DNA of 64,000 nucleotides from DATBVX01 sp963724625. Lineage in GTDB: Bacteria > Pseudomonadota > Gammaproteobacteria > Steroidobacterales > Steroidobacteraceae. A program made the position numbers and the translations under genes. Below, piece by piece: positions 17,394 through 25,402 of this stretch (positions within the stretch are counted from its first letter, which is position 1; the number at the start of each line of letters is the position of its first letter). Where the stretch lies: NCBI GenBank assembly GCA_963724625.1, contig CAVRVO010000030.1:185525-249524 (forward strand), read 5' to 3'. A model generated the notes under the pieces. That model was not told where the DNA came from and made no database searches. It saw only the letters and a program-made list of their open reading frames with translations.

Positions 17394-18067
17394 CATCTGC
17401 CTCGAGCGCGCCCTTTCCGATAGCAATCCTGATCTCCGGTCGCGGCTCGAACATGGTTGCCATTGCGCGCGAGGCGCTCGCCGGTCGCTTGCCGGTGACG
17501 GTTGCAGCGGTGCTTAGCGATCAACCGGATGCCGCCGGACTCGAGCGCGCGCAGGAACTCGGGCTCCCGCGTGAAGTGGTGGCATCAACACCCGGCCTGC
17601 CTCGCGCGGAGTACGACCGGCGGCTGGCTGTGACGTTGGGCCGATATCAGCCCAGACTGGTCGCGCTGGCGGGATTCATGCGTATCCTGGGGCCGGAGCT
17701 GGTGCGCGAATTCGCCGGGCGCCTCCTCAATATTCATCCCTCATTGCTGCCCGCGTATCGCGGGCTGCACACACATCGACGGGTGCTGGCCGACGGGCAA
17801 CGCGAGCATGGTTGCAGCGTGCATTTCGTCACCACCGAGCTGGACGGCGGACCGGTAGTCCTGCAGGCGCGGGTTACGGTGTTAGCGGGAGATTCCGAGC
17901 AAACTCTGTCAGCTCGCGTTCAGGCGCAGGAACACAGGATCTATCCGATGGTCATTGAATGGTATGCCTCCGGACGTTTGCAGTGGCACGACAATCAGCC
18001 ATGGTTCGACCGAAAGCCTCTCCTCGCTCCGATGATGCTCGACGAGCTCGAGCGGCCCACACAGTGA
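17390..18067 (+). CDS. purN: Phosphoribosylglycinamide formyltransferase
   Basis: PurN transfers the formyl group of 10-formyltetrahydrofolate to GAR in purine synthesis. The 225-residue protein has the phosphate-binding GRGSNM near residue 18, the catalytic segment NIHPSLLPAYRGLHTH with the active Asn and His, and the third catalytic residue in TTELDGGPVV. Its ATG overlaps the purM stop by four bases. Its own stop overlaps the GTG of the DUF3108 gene (GTGA), so the three genes look coupled. It carries a short C-terminal extension after WHDNQPWFDR, of ordinary length for the family. Confidence 0.96.
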   Translation: MTSASSAPFPIAILISGRGSNMVAIAREALAGRLPVTVAAVLSDQPDAAGLERAQELGLPREVVASTPGLPRAEYDRRLAVTLGRYQPRLVALAGFMRILGPELVREFAGRLLNIHPSLLPAYRGLHTHRRVLADGQREHGCSVHFVTTELDGGPVVLQARVTVLAGDSEQTLSARVQAQEHRIYPMVIEWYASGRLQWHDNQPWFDRKPLLAPMMLDELERPTQ

Positions 18068-18777
18068 AGCGGCTGCTCATGAGTGTCGGGCTGGCGTTGC
18101 TGGCTGCAAGCGCTGCAGATGCGGATCTGGGCGAGTTGCAGCCATTTCGCGCCACGTATTCGATCGTGTGGCGCAGCTTCGATGCCGGTACCAGCGAACT
18201 CAAGTTGCAGCACGACTCCGACCAGCAATATATCTACAGCTCGCGCTCCAACGCTTCAGGGCTCTTCCACGCCTTCTTCAGCAACGAGATCAGCCAAACC
18301 TCCTGGTTCACTGTGACCAAGGACGGTGTCAGACCTGACCGCTATCGGGGCGACGACGGTTCAAGCAAGACGGCGCGCGATATCTCGCTCGACTTCAATT
18401 GGGAGACCGGCCGCGCAACCGGGGTGGCGGAGGATAAGGCGGTCGACGTCGCTCTCGAGCCGGGCACCCAGGACGACATGTCGATCCAGATTGCCCTGAT
18501 GTACGCGTTGCTCAAGGACCAACCACCGTCGAGCCTTCATCTCATCGACAAGGACCGTATCAAAGAATATCTCTACACCTCCGAAGGCACGGCGCATCTC
18601 AAGACTGCCCTCGGGGAACTCGATACAGTCGTGTATCGCAGCCAGCGCGCCGGATCGACGCGTGTCACGCGCATGTGGTATGCGCCATCACTCGGCTACG
18701 TGCCAGTGCGCGGCGAGCAGCTGCGCGAGGGCAAGCGCGAATGGCAGATGCAGATCCGCTCCCTCGACCGCGATTAG
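18064..18777 (+). CDS. DUF3108 protein, exported
   Basis: A 237-residue DUF3108 protein, function unknown, predicted to be periplasmic. The signal peptide is VKRLLMSVGLALLAASAADA, followed by the DUF3108 pattern FRATYSIVWRSFDAGTSELKL. The middle (EPGTQDDMSIQIALMYALL and ...YRSQRAGSTRVTRMWYAPSLGYVPVR) is also family-typical. The GTG at 18064 overlaps the purN stop; an ATG at 18079 is the alternative. purN followed by a DUF3108 gene is common in proteobacteria. It ends 22 bp from the convergent dcd. Confidence 0.88.
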   Translation: MKRLLMSVGLALLAASAADADLGELQPFRATYSIVWRSFDAGTSELKLQHDSDQQYIYSSRSNASGLFHAFFSNEISQTSWFTVTKDGVRPDRYRGDDGSSKTARDISLDFNWETGRATGVAEDKAVDVALEPGTQDDMSIQIALMYALLKDQPPSSLHLIDKDRIKEYLYTSEGTAHLKTALGELDTVVYRSQRAGSTRVTRMWYAPSLGYVPVRGEQLREGKREWQMQIRSLDRD

Positions 18778-18799
18778 AGGATCAGACGAGCTCGGACAG

Positions 18800-19366
18800 C
18801 TACGCCTTGGGGAGCGTGACGCCCTTCTGGCCCTGGTACTTGCCACCGCGATCGCGGTATGACGTCTCGCACACCTCGTCTGATTCCAGAAACAGCACCT
18901 GCGCAACGCCCTCGTTGGCGTAGATCTTCGCTGGCAGTGGCGTGGTGTTGGAGAACTCAAGCGTAACGTGTCCCTCCCACTCCGGCTCGAGCGGCGTTAC
19001 GTTCACGATGATCCCGCAACGCGCGTAGGTCGATTTGCCAAGACAGATCGTGAGCACGTTGCGCGGGATACGGAAGTACTCGACCGTCCTCGCCAGGGCG
19101 AAGGAGTTGGGTGGAATGATGCAGACGTCGGCACGCAGATCGACGAAGCTGTTGGCATCGAAGTGCTTGGGATCGACGACCGCGGAATTGATATTCGTGA
19201 ATATCTTGAATTCGTTCGCGCATCGCACGTCGTACCCATAGCTCGAAGTGCCATATGAAATGATCTTGCCGCCATCGCGCTCACGCACCTGGCCCGGCTC
19301 GAAAGGCTCGATCATCCGATGCTCGCCTGCCATGCGGCGAATCCACTTGTCGGCCTTGATGCTCAT
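18800..19366 (-). CDS. dcd: dCTP deaminase
   Basis: Dcd deaminates dCTP to dUTP, the main route to dTTP precursors in gammaproteobacteria. The 188-residue sequence is nearly colinear with the family. It starts MSIKADKWIRRMAGEHRMIEPF. It contains ISYGTSSYGYDVRCANEF, CLGKSTYARCGIIVNVTPLE and the nucleotide-binding EWEGHVTLEFSNTTPLPAKI, and ends GGKYQGQKGVTLPKA. It follows mrp after three bases on the same strand. The order mrp–dcd next to metG is the one seen in pseudomonads. Confidence 0.97.
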   Translation of the reverse strand: MSIKADKWIRRMAGEHRMIEPFEPGQVRERDGGKIISYGTSSYGYDVRCANEFKIFTNINSAVVDPKHFDANSFVDLRADVCIIPPNSFALARTVEYFRIPRNVLTICLGKSTYARCGIIVNVTPLEPEWEGHVTLEFSNTTPLPAKIYANEGVAQVLFLESDEVCETSYRDRGGKYQGQKGVTLPKA

Positions 19367-19369
19367 GTC

Positions 19370-20464
19370 TCAGCTGTCCTCGACGGTAATTCTGGGAAAC
19401 GCCTTGCCCGGATCGGCGGCGCTGGCAGCGAGCCGTGCCGCGGTGCGCCGTGCCATGTTGCGGTAAGCGAGTGCAACGGACCCTGTGGGGTCCGCCACGA
19501 CAATCGGCTGGCCGGCATCCGAGCACTCACGGATCCGAAGGTCGAGGGGCAGTTCGCCGAGCACTGGCACGTGATACTCACTCGCCAGGCTCGCTCCTCC
19601 ACCGGCGCCAAAGACATGCTCTTCGTGGCCGCATTGGGAACAGATATGAGTGCTCATGTTCTCCACGACGCCAAGCACCGGGACCGCGACCTTCTCGAAC
19701 ATCCTGAGGCCCTTGCGCGCATCGATGAGCGCGATGTCCTGAGGTGTGGTAACGATGACTGCGCCACTCACCGGTACTCGCTGCGAGAGGGTCAACTGGG
19801 TATCCCCTGTTCCGGGTGGCATGTCGACCACAAGATAGTCGAGGGCACTCCATTGCGTATCCCCGAGAAGCTGCGTGAGAGCCTGCGTCACCATCGGACC
19901 GCGCCACACCATGGGCTGCTCTTCATCGATCAGGAAGCCGATCGACATTACTTCCACACCGTGAGCGGTGAGCGGCTGCAGGGACTTGCCATCGCGCGTC
20001 ACCGGCCGCTGTCCGGTGAGGCCGAAAAGCCGCGGCTGGCTCGGCCCGTAAATGTCTGCATCGAGCACGCCGACCCGAGCGCCCTGCAGCGCCCATGCCA
20101 CTGCCAGGTTGGCCGCTACCGTCGACTTGCCGACGCCGCCTTTGCCCGAGGCGACTGCAACGATGTTCTTGATCGCCTTGAGAGGCTGAAGATTCCGTTG
20201 TACGGCATGAACAGCAATTTCGCTGCTCAGGACAAGGTCCAGATGCTCGAGCCAACCGAGCGAGGATGCCTGCTGCACCAGAGCGGCGCGCAGCTCATCC
20301 CTGTAGTCAGCAGCTGGAAAACCGAGTCGGATTTCTACCCTGGCGCGATTGCCATCCACTCGCACCGCATGTACCGCCCGAGCCTCGCCCAGCGTCTGCC
20401 CGAGCCAGGGATCAACGTAGGCTTCGAAGCGCTGTTTGAGTGCCGAATCTCGGTCATCCGTCAT
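19370..20464 (-). CDS. mrp: Mrp/ApbC Fe-S cluster carrier ATPase
   Basis: A 364-residue Mrp/ApbC family P-loop ATPase that carries iron-sulfur clusters to apo-proteins. An N-terminal DUF59-like domain (to about residue 85) precedes the P-loop domain. The deviant Walker A is SGKGGVGKST at residues 106-115. The cluster-binding CxxC is C275-SQ-C278. Other markers are DADIYGPSQPRLFG and MPPGTGDTQLTLSQ. The ATG at 20464 is chosen; a longer frame to 20551 adds residues without homology. It is divergent from the HEAT/kinase gene. In E. coli and Pseudomonas the neighbour at this side is metG; here the kinase–pilT block lies between. Confidence 0.95.
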   Translation of the reverse strand: MTDDRDSALKQRFEAYVDPWLGQTLGEARAVHAVRVDGNRARVEIRLGFPAADYRDELRAALVQQASSLGWLEHLDLVLSSEIAVHAVQRNLQPLKAIKNIVAVASGKGGVGKSTVAANLAVAWALQGARVGVLDADIYGPSQPRLFGLTGQRPVTRDGKSLQPLTAHGVEVMSIGFLIDEEQPMVWRGPMVTQALTQLLGDTQWSALDYLVVDMPPGTGDTQLTLSQRVPVSGAVIVTTPQDIALIDARKGLRMFEKVAVPVLGVVENMSTHICSQCGHEEHVFGAGGGASLASEYHVPVLGELPLDLRIRECSDAGQPIVVADPTGSVALAYRNMARRTAARLAASAADPGKAFPRITVEDS

Positions 20465-20544
20465 CGCGTACGTGGCTGCAGGCCCGTCGGGCCGGAAAGG
20501 GACGCGAATTGTAGCGGGAGTCGCGAATGGCGTGTGAAAGCCTT

Positions 20545-20554
20545 GTGGCATAAT
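20545..20554 (+). promoter_or_regulatory. Candidate -10 region of the HEAT/kinase gene
   Basis: GTGGCATAAT contains CATAAT, close to the sigma-70 -10 consensus, 29 bases before the ATG. The same ten bases stand 30 bases before metG (25363-25372). No good -35 box is visible, so this rests mainly on the repeated sequence at the same spacing. Confidence 0.35.
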
Positions 20555-20583
20555 GAGCCGCCCGCAGCAAGCCCCGGTATTGC

Positions 20584-22983
20584 ATGAGTTTCCTCAGTAC
20601 GATGAAGGCCGAGCGCCTGATCGCCGATATCAAGGCGAGCGGCGATATCACGAGCGTCAACGCTCGCAAGGCGCTCAGCAAGCTCGCCGGCATGGGAAGT
20701 GCGGCGGTCGAGCCGATCATCGAAGCATTGTCGACATCGGATAAGCAGGAGACGCTCGCTTACGTCGAGGTCCTGACCGCTCTCGTCGACGCGAAGACCA
20801 TCCCGCTCCTTGCCAAAGGCCTCAGTGAGGCCAATCCGCGCGCCGTTGCCGGTATTGCCTGGGCTCTGTCGGGCAGCAAGAACTACCCGCCGTCGGTCCT
20901 TCTGGAACTGCTTGGCCAGGAAGGAATGTCGAAGCCTGCGATCCTCGATGTCATCGCGGCGCAGAAAGCACGTTTCAGCGTGCGTGAACTTCTGGCCGCC
21001 GCTTACGTGCAGGAACCGAACGAAAAAGCAGCGCTGTTTCGCGTCGTGGCCGAGGTCGCGGACGAGAGTGCGGTTCCGGACCTGCTCGCGCGCGTGGACG
21101 GCAAGGATCCGGTCGCGAGAATGCACATCATCAATATCCTCGCGCGCTTCAATCAGCCAGCGGTTTCACGCGCGATTCAGAATCAGCTCAAGGATCCGAA
21201 CAAGCTGATTCGCCAGGCGGCCTTGCTCGCCTTGGCGCGCCTCGATGGTCCGATCGACATCCAGCTGATGTGCCAGCTGCTGCGCGATCCGGAAATTGAA
21301 GTGCAGAACAAGGCGGTGGATGTCGTCATCAAGGCGAATCACCCGGATACCAGCCGCTACCTCGTCGATGTGCTCAAGGATGAGAACGAATATGCCCGCC
21401 GCGCCGCAGTCGAGGTTCTCAACGAGATTGGCACACCCACATCGGTCAAGCACCTGCTCGAGGCGATCAAGGACGATGACTGGTGGGTACGGAGCCGCGC
21501 GGCTGACGCATTAGGCAAGATCGGCGGCCCCAAGGTGGTGGATGCGGTGCTCGCGCTGATCCGTGACGAGGACGAAGACATCCGCCGCTCCGCCATCGAA
21601 ATCCTGAACCAGACCAAGGACGAGCGGGCGGTCAGCCACCTGATCGAGGCGACGAAAGATCCCGACTGGTGGGTGAGCGAGCGCGCCATCGATGCGTTGG
21701 CGGAGATTGGCAGCAAGCGCGCGGTGCCGCGACTCACCGAGATGCTCCAGGGTGGCCAGGCGCGCAGCGTACCTGTCGTGTTACGGGCGCTGGCGAAACT
21801 CGGCGATCACAAGGTGATCGAGCCCGTACTGCAGGCGTTGTCGCGGCCGGAAAAGGAAATCCGCGTCGAGGCAATGAACGTCCTTGCAAAGGTCGCCGAC
21901 GAGCGGCGTGTCGAGAACATCCGCGTACAACTGCAATCGCAGCAGGCGAACAACTCCGATCCCACGGTGCAGCAGGCGGCAGCACGCGCCCTGCAGGAAA
22001 TCGACAATCGCTATTCCACCAGCGTCGTCGCCGCCGGGCGCAAGGCCGAGCAGTTTGCAGCTGAACCCGCCAAGACCCTGCTCATGGACAACAAGGAGCT
22101 GGAGCAGGTCGTAAAGAGTGCCGAGCAGACCGCTCAGGCGCAGAAGCTCGACATCGCGACCCTCAAGCCCGGGGACATCATCGAGGGACGCTACAAGTTC
22201 ATCGAAAAGATCGGCAAAGGTGCCTTCGGCACGGTGCTGCTGATGGAAGACACGGTGGTCGACGAGCGCCTGATCCTCAAGTTCCTGAACGCCAATGTGT
22301 CGCAGGACGAAGAGATGATGAAGCGCTTCGTCCACGAGTTGCGCTATTCGCGCAAGATCACCCACCGCAACGTCATCCGCATCTACGACTTCCTGTACGT
22401 GCGCGGTAACTACGCCATTTCGATGGAGTACTTCCCGTCACACACGCTCGGTGGCGAGATCGTCAACGAGAAACCGGTCTCCCTGAAGCGCGCGATACGC
22501 TTCGCGATGGATATTTGCACCGGCATGGCTGTCGCGCACCAGGTCGGCATCGTGCATCGTGACCTCAAGCCCGCCAATGTCCTCATCAACGAGGAAGCAC
22601 TGCTCAAGATCGTGGACTTCGGCGTCGCCGCGGCCCATCGCGAAGGCGACACGCAACTGACGCGCACCGGCTACGTGATCGGTTCGCCCAAGTACATGGC
22701 GCCGGAACAGATCCTCGGCAAGAAGGTGGACGAGAAAGCCGACATCTACAGTCTCGGCGTCATCATGTACGAGATGTTCACTGGCGTGCCGCCGTATCAC
22801 CGTGGTGATCACATGTCGGTGATGTACCAGCATGTGCAGGGCCGCGCCAAGTCACCCGCGGAGATCAATCCGACGCTGCCGCCCGGGCTCAGCGACATCA
22901 TCATCAGGGCGATGTCGGTCGACAAGACCAAGCGCCAGGCGAGCATGGACGACCTGAGGCTCTCGCTCGAGAAGTATCTGTGA
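20584..22983 (+). CDS. HEAT-repeat / Ser-Thr protein kinase fusion protein
   Basis: A 799-residue cytoplasmic protein joining about 480 residues of HEAT (PBS-lyase-like) repeats to a C-terminal Hanks-type kinase (about 532-799). Repeat units such as DDDWWVRSRAADALGKIGG and DPDWWVSERAIDALAEIGS recur at about 31-residue spacing. The kinase has the glycine loop GKGAFG (from 544), the ATP lysine K566, HRDLKPANV (D660) and DFG (D678), so it should be active. No membrane helix or PASTA repeat is seen. It precedes two PilT-like ATPase genes on the same strand, which suggests that it regulates pilus retraction or a related motor; this is inference. HEAT repeats probably bind a partner protein. Confidence 0.92.
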   Translation: MSFLSTMKAERLIADIKASGDITSVNARKALSKLAGMGSAAVEPIIEALSTSDKQETLAYVEVLTALVDAKTIPLLAKGLSEANPRAVAGIAWALSGSKNYPPSVLLELLGQEGMSKPAILDVIAAQKARFSVRELLAAAYVQEPNEKAALFRVVAEVADESAVPDLLARVDGKDPVARMHIINILARFNQPAVSRAIQNQLKDPNKLIRQAALLALARLDGPIDIQLMCQLLRDPEIEVQNKAVDVVIKANHPDTSRYLVDVLKDENEYARRAAVEVLNEIGTPTSVKHLLEAIKDDDWWVRSRAADALGKIGGPKVVDAVLALIRDEDEDIRRSAIEILNQTKDERAVSHLIEATKDPDWWVSERAIDALAEIGSKRAVPRLTEMLQGGQARSVPVVLRALAKLGDHKVIEPVLQALSRPEKEIRVEAMNVLAKVADERRVENIRVQLQSQQANNSDPTVQQAAARALQEIDNRYSTSVVAAGRKAEQFAAEPAKTLLMDNKELEQVVKSAEQTAQAQKLDIATLKPGDIIEGRYKFIEKIGKGAFGTVLLMEDTVVDERLILKFLNANVSQDEEMMKRFVHELRYSRKITHRNVIRIYDFLYVRGNYAISMEYFPSHTLGGEIVNEKPVSLKRAIRFAMDICTGMAVAHQVGIVHRDLKPANVLINEEALLKIVDFGVAAAHREGDTQLTRTGYVIGSPKYMAPEQILGKKVDEKADIYSLGVIMYEMFTGVPPYHRGDHMSVMYQHVQGRAKSPAEINPTLPPGLSDIIIRAMSVDKTKRQASMDDLRLSLEKYL

Positions 22984-23089
22984 CGCAGTGCGCATTCGCG
23001 CACCGCTAAACCCTTGTTCTCGATTGATTATGTCCACCGCCAACGACTAGAGTGGCGGCCAGTCTCATCTGTATCGCGGCTGGTACTGA

Positions 23090-24184
23090 ATGCCTCGCAT
23101 CGACGCCTTCCTGAAGCTTGGTCTGGCGCAGAATTGCTCGGACGTGCATCTGGCCGTGGGCGTGCCACCGATGCTGCGCATGAACGGCGACCTGATGCCA
23201 ATCAAGTTTCGCAACCTCGGCGACAACGAGCTCGAGGGCTACGTCACCGAGATCCTCACCCAGCACCAGAACGAGAGCTTCCGGCAGGGCAACGATCTTG
23301 ACTTCTCGTATGTATCCGAAGACGGCGGTCGCTTTCGCGTCAACGTGTTTCGCAAGGAGACCGGTGTCGGTGCGACGTTCCGTTCGATTCCGAGCGAGAT
23401 ACCGAGTATCGAGCGGCTGGCGCTGCCACCCATCGTCAAGAAGCTGTGCGACTACCATCAGGGCATGGTCCTGGTGACCGGTTCGACCGGCACAGGCAAA
23501 TCGACCACGCTTGCTTCCATGATCGACCTGCTGAACCAGACCAAGCGACTGAACATCATCAGCCTGGAAGACCCGATCGAGTTCGTTCATCGCAGCAAGA
23601 ACAGCCAGGTGATCCAGCGCGAACTCAATACTCATCTGCCGAGCTTCGCCGAAGGCGTGCGCGCGGCCATGCGCGAGGATCCCGACGTGATCCTGGTCGG
23701 CGAGCTTCGCGACGCGGAGACCATTTCGATGGCGATGACCGCAGCGGAAACCGGCCACCTGGTACTCGGGACGCTGCACACCACCAGCGCGACAAAGACC
23801 ATCGATCGCGTGATCGACGCGTTGCCAGTCGATGAGCGCGAGCAGACCAAGAGCTTTCTCGCGCAAAGCTTGATCGCGGTGATCACCCAGGTGTTGGTGA
23901 AGTCGGCCGACGGACGCGGACGGCGTGCGGTCTGCGAGGTGATGGTGATGACCAAGGCCATCGCCAAGCTCATCATGTCCGACCAGACCCACCAGGTACC
24001 GAGTCAACTACAGACCGGCAAAGACTATGGCATGCAGCTCATGGACATGGCGCTGCTGGCCGCGATCAAGGCGAAGGAGATCGACCCGGACGACGCCTTT
24101 GCCTATGCGAGCGACAAGCGCCAGTTCCAGAACTTCGTGACTGATACGAGCATTCTGCCGAAGTTCGATCTCGCGGCGAGCTGA
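23090..24184 (+). CDS. PilT-like type IV pilus retraction ATPase (first copy)
   Basis: A 364-residue PilT/PilU-family secretion ATPase, which would power type IV pilus retraction as a cytoplasmic hexamer. Walker A is GSTGTGKS (residues 131-138). The Asp box (LEDPIEFVH), Walker B (EDPDVILVGELRD) and His box (GTLHTT) are intact. The N-terminal PAS-like domain starts MPRIDAFLKLGLAQNCSDVHLAVG. The C-terminal part is PilT-like but lacks the classical AIRNLIRE helix, reading AIAKLIMSDQTHQ. It lies 106 bp after the HEAT/kinase gene and 24 bp before a second PilT-like gene. It may be a paralogue rather than the canonical PilT, usually found beside yggS and proC. Confidence 0.9.
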   Translation: MPRIDAFLKLGLAQNCSDVHLAVGVPPMLRMNGDLMPIKFRNLGDNELEGYVTEILTQHQNESFRQGNDLDFSYVSEDGGRFRVNVFRKETGVGATFRSIPSEIPSIERLALPPIVKKLCDYHQGMVLVTGSTGTGKSTTLASMIDLLNQTKRLNIISLEDPIEFVHRSKNSQVIQRELNTHLPSFAEGVRAAMREDPDVILVGELRDAETISMAMTAAETGHLVLGTLHTTSATKTIDRVIDALPVDEREQTKSFLAQSLIAVITQVLVKSADGRGRRAVCEVMVMTKAIAKLIMSDQTHQVPSQLQTGKDYGMQLMDMALLAAIKAKEIDPDDAFAYASDKRQFQNFVTDTSILPKFDLAAS

Positions 24185-24208
24185 AGCTTCGGACCTGACA
24201 CTTAGCCT

Positions 24209-25270
24209 GTGGCGCGCATCGACGAATACCTGGCTGAAGTCCTGAATCGAAAGGGTTCGGACCTGCACTTTCTCGCAGGCGATCCGCCGCGTATCCGCCT
24301 GTATGGCGATCTTTTGCAGTTACGGCAGGACAAGCTCACACCCGATTTCGTCCGCGAAGCGCTGCTCGAGATCATGCCGCGGCAAGCAACCGAGCGCTTC
24401 GAGGCCAAGGACGGCACGGACTTCGCTTATCACCTGCAGGGCGTGGCGCGCTTTCGGGTCAACGTCATGCGTCACCTGAGCGGCATGGGAGCGGTGTTTC
24501 GTGCCATTCCCTCGCAGGCGCTGACGCTCGACCAACTCAACATGCCGGAGTCGGTGCGCAACCTCTGCCGGATCATCAGCGGGCTGATCCTGGTCACCGG
24601 CAAGACCGGATCGGGAAAATCGACGACTCTCGCGGCGATGATCGACGACATCAATTCGCGCATCAAAGGCCACATCCTCACCATCGAGGATCCAATCGAG
24701 TTCGTACACGACCGGAAGAATTGCCTGATCAGCCAACGCGAAATCGGGGTGCACGCACCAAGCTTCGCGAGTGCCCTGCATTCGGCCCTGCGAGAAGATC
24801 CCGACGTGGTGCTGGTGGGCGAATTGCGTGACCTGGAGACCATGAGCATTGCGGTCACAGCTGCGGAAATGGGTATTCTCGTGATGGGAACGCTGCATAC
24901 CAACGGCGCCGCGGCCACAGTCGATCGGATGGTCAACGCATTCCCCGCCGACAAGCAGTCCCACGTCCGAACGATGCTTTCGACTTCACTGCGCGGGGTG
25001 GTGTCGCAGCAGCTTCTGCAACGCGCCGACAAGCAGGGTCGCGTCGCTGCCCTGGAGATACTGGTGAATACGCCTGCGGTATCGAACCTGATCCGACAGG
25101 GGAAGCTCGACCAGCTCGAAAACACGATGCAGAGCGGCGCCGCGCACGGCATGCGCACCATGGACACGGCCATCCAGGCTCTGCTCGACGAACGTGTAGT
25201 CTCGGGTCGCGAGGCCTACAAGAAGGGCATCAACAAGTCCAAGTTCGAGCCGGTCAAGGAAAGCGGCTGA
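24209..25270 (+). CDS. PilT-like type IV pilus retraction ATPase (second copy)
   Basis: A 353-residue PilT-family ATPase paralogous to the gene just upstream. Walker A is GKTGSGKS (131-138), the Asp box IEDPIEFVH, Walker B EDPDVVLVGELRD and the His box GTLHTN. The C-terminal TPAVSNLIRQGKLDQLENTMQ (shown in two parts: TPAVSNLIRQ and GKLDQLENTMQ) is nearer to the classical PilT helix than in the first copy. The GTG at 24209 starts VARIDEYLAEVLNRKGSDLH; no clear Shine-Dalgarno is visible. PilT-type ATPases can work as mixed or paired hexamers (PilT and PilU), so the two may act together under the adjacent kinase. Confidence 0.9.
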   Translation: MARIDEYLAEVLNRKGSDLHFLAGDPPRIRLYGDLLQLRQDKLTPDFVREALLEIMPRQATERFEAKDGTDFAYHLQGVARFRVNVMRHLSGMGAVFRAIPSQALTLDQLNMPESVRNLCRIISGLILVTGKTGSGKSTTLAAMIDDINSRIKGHILTIEDPIEFVHDRKNCLISQREIGVHAPSFASALHSALREDPDVVLVGELRDLETMSIAVTAAEMGILVMGTLHTNGAAATVDRMVNAFPADKQSHVRTMLSTSLRGVVSQQLLQRADKQGRVAALEILVNTPAVSNLIRQGKLDQLENTMQSGAAHGMRTMDTAIQALLDERVVSGREAYKKGINKSKFEPVKESG

Positions 25271-25362
25271 CAAACAGTTCTCCGCCCTCCGCGCCGGAGC
25301 GCAGGAACTCGACGGCCTTACTCATCTCACGTCCATGCCTCGGGCCTGACGTTACATCCTGC

Positions 25363-25372
25363 GTGGCATAAT
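25363..25372 (+). promoter_or_regulatory. Candidate -10 region of metG
   Basis: GTGGCATAAT with CATAAT as a -10-like box, 30 bases before the metG ATG. CTGACG (25346-25351) could serve as a weak -35 at 15 bp. The same ten bases precede the HEAT/kinase gene at nearly the same distance. Confidence 0.35.
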
Positions 25373-25402
25373 CCCCGCTTGTCTGCTCACTGTCGCCATT
25401 CC

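Noticed and set aside
22984..23089. Possible terminator between the kinase and PilT genes
   Set aside because: CCGCC and GGCGG could pair across a 12-base loop, but no T run follows, so I do not call it.
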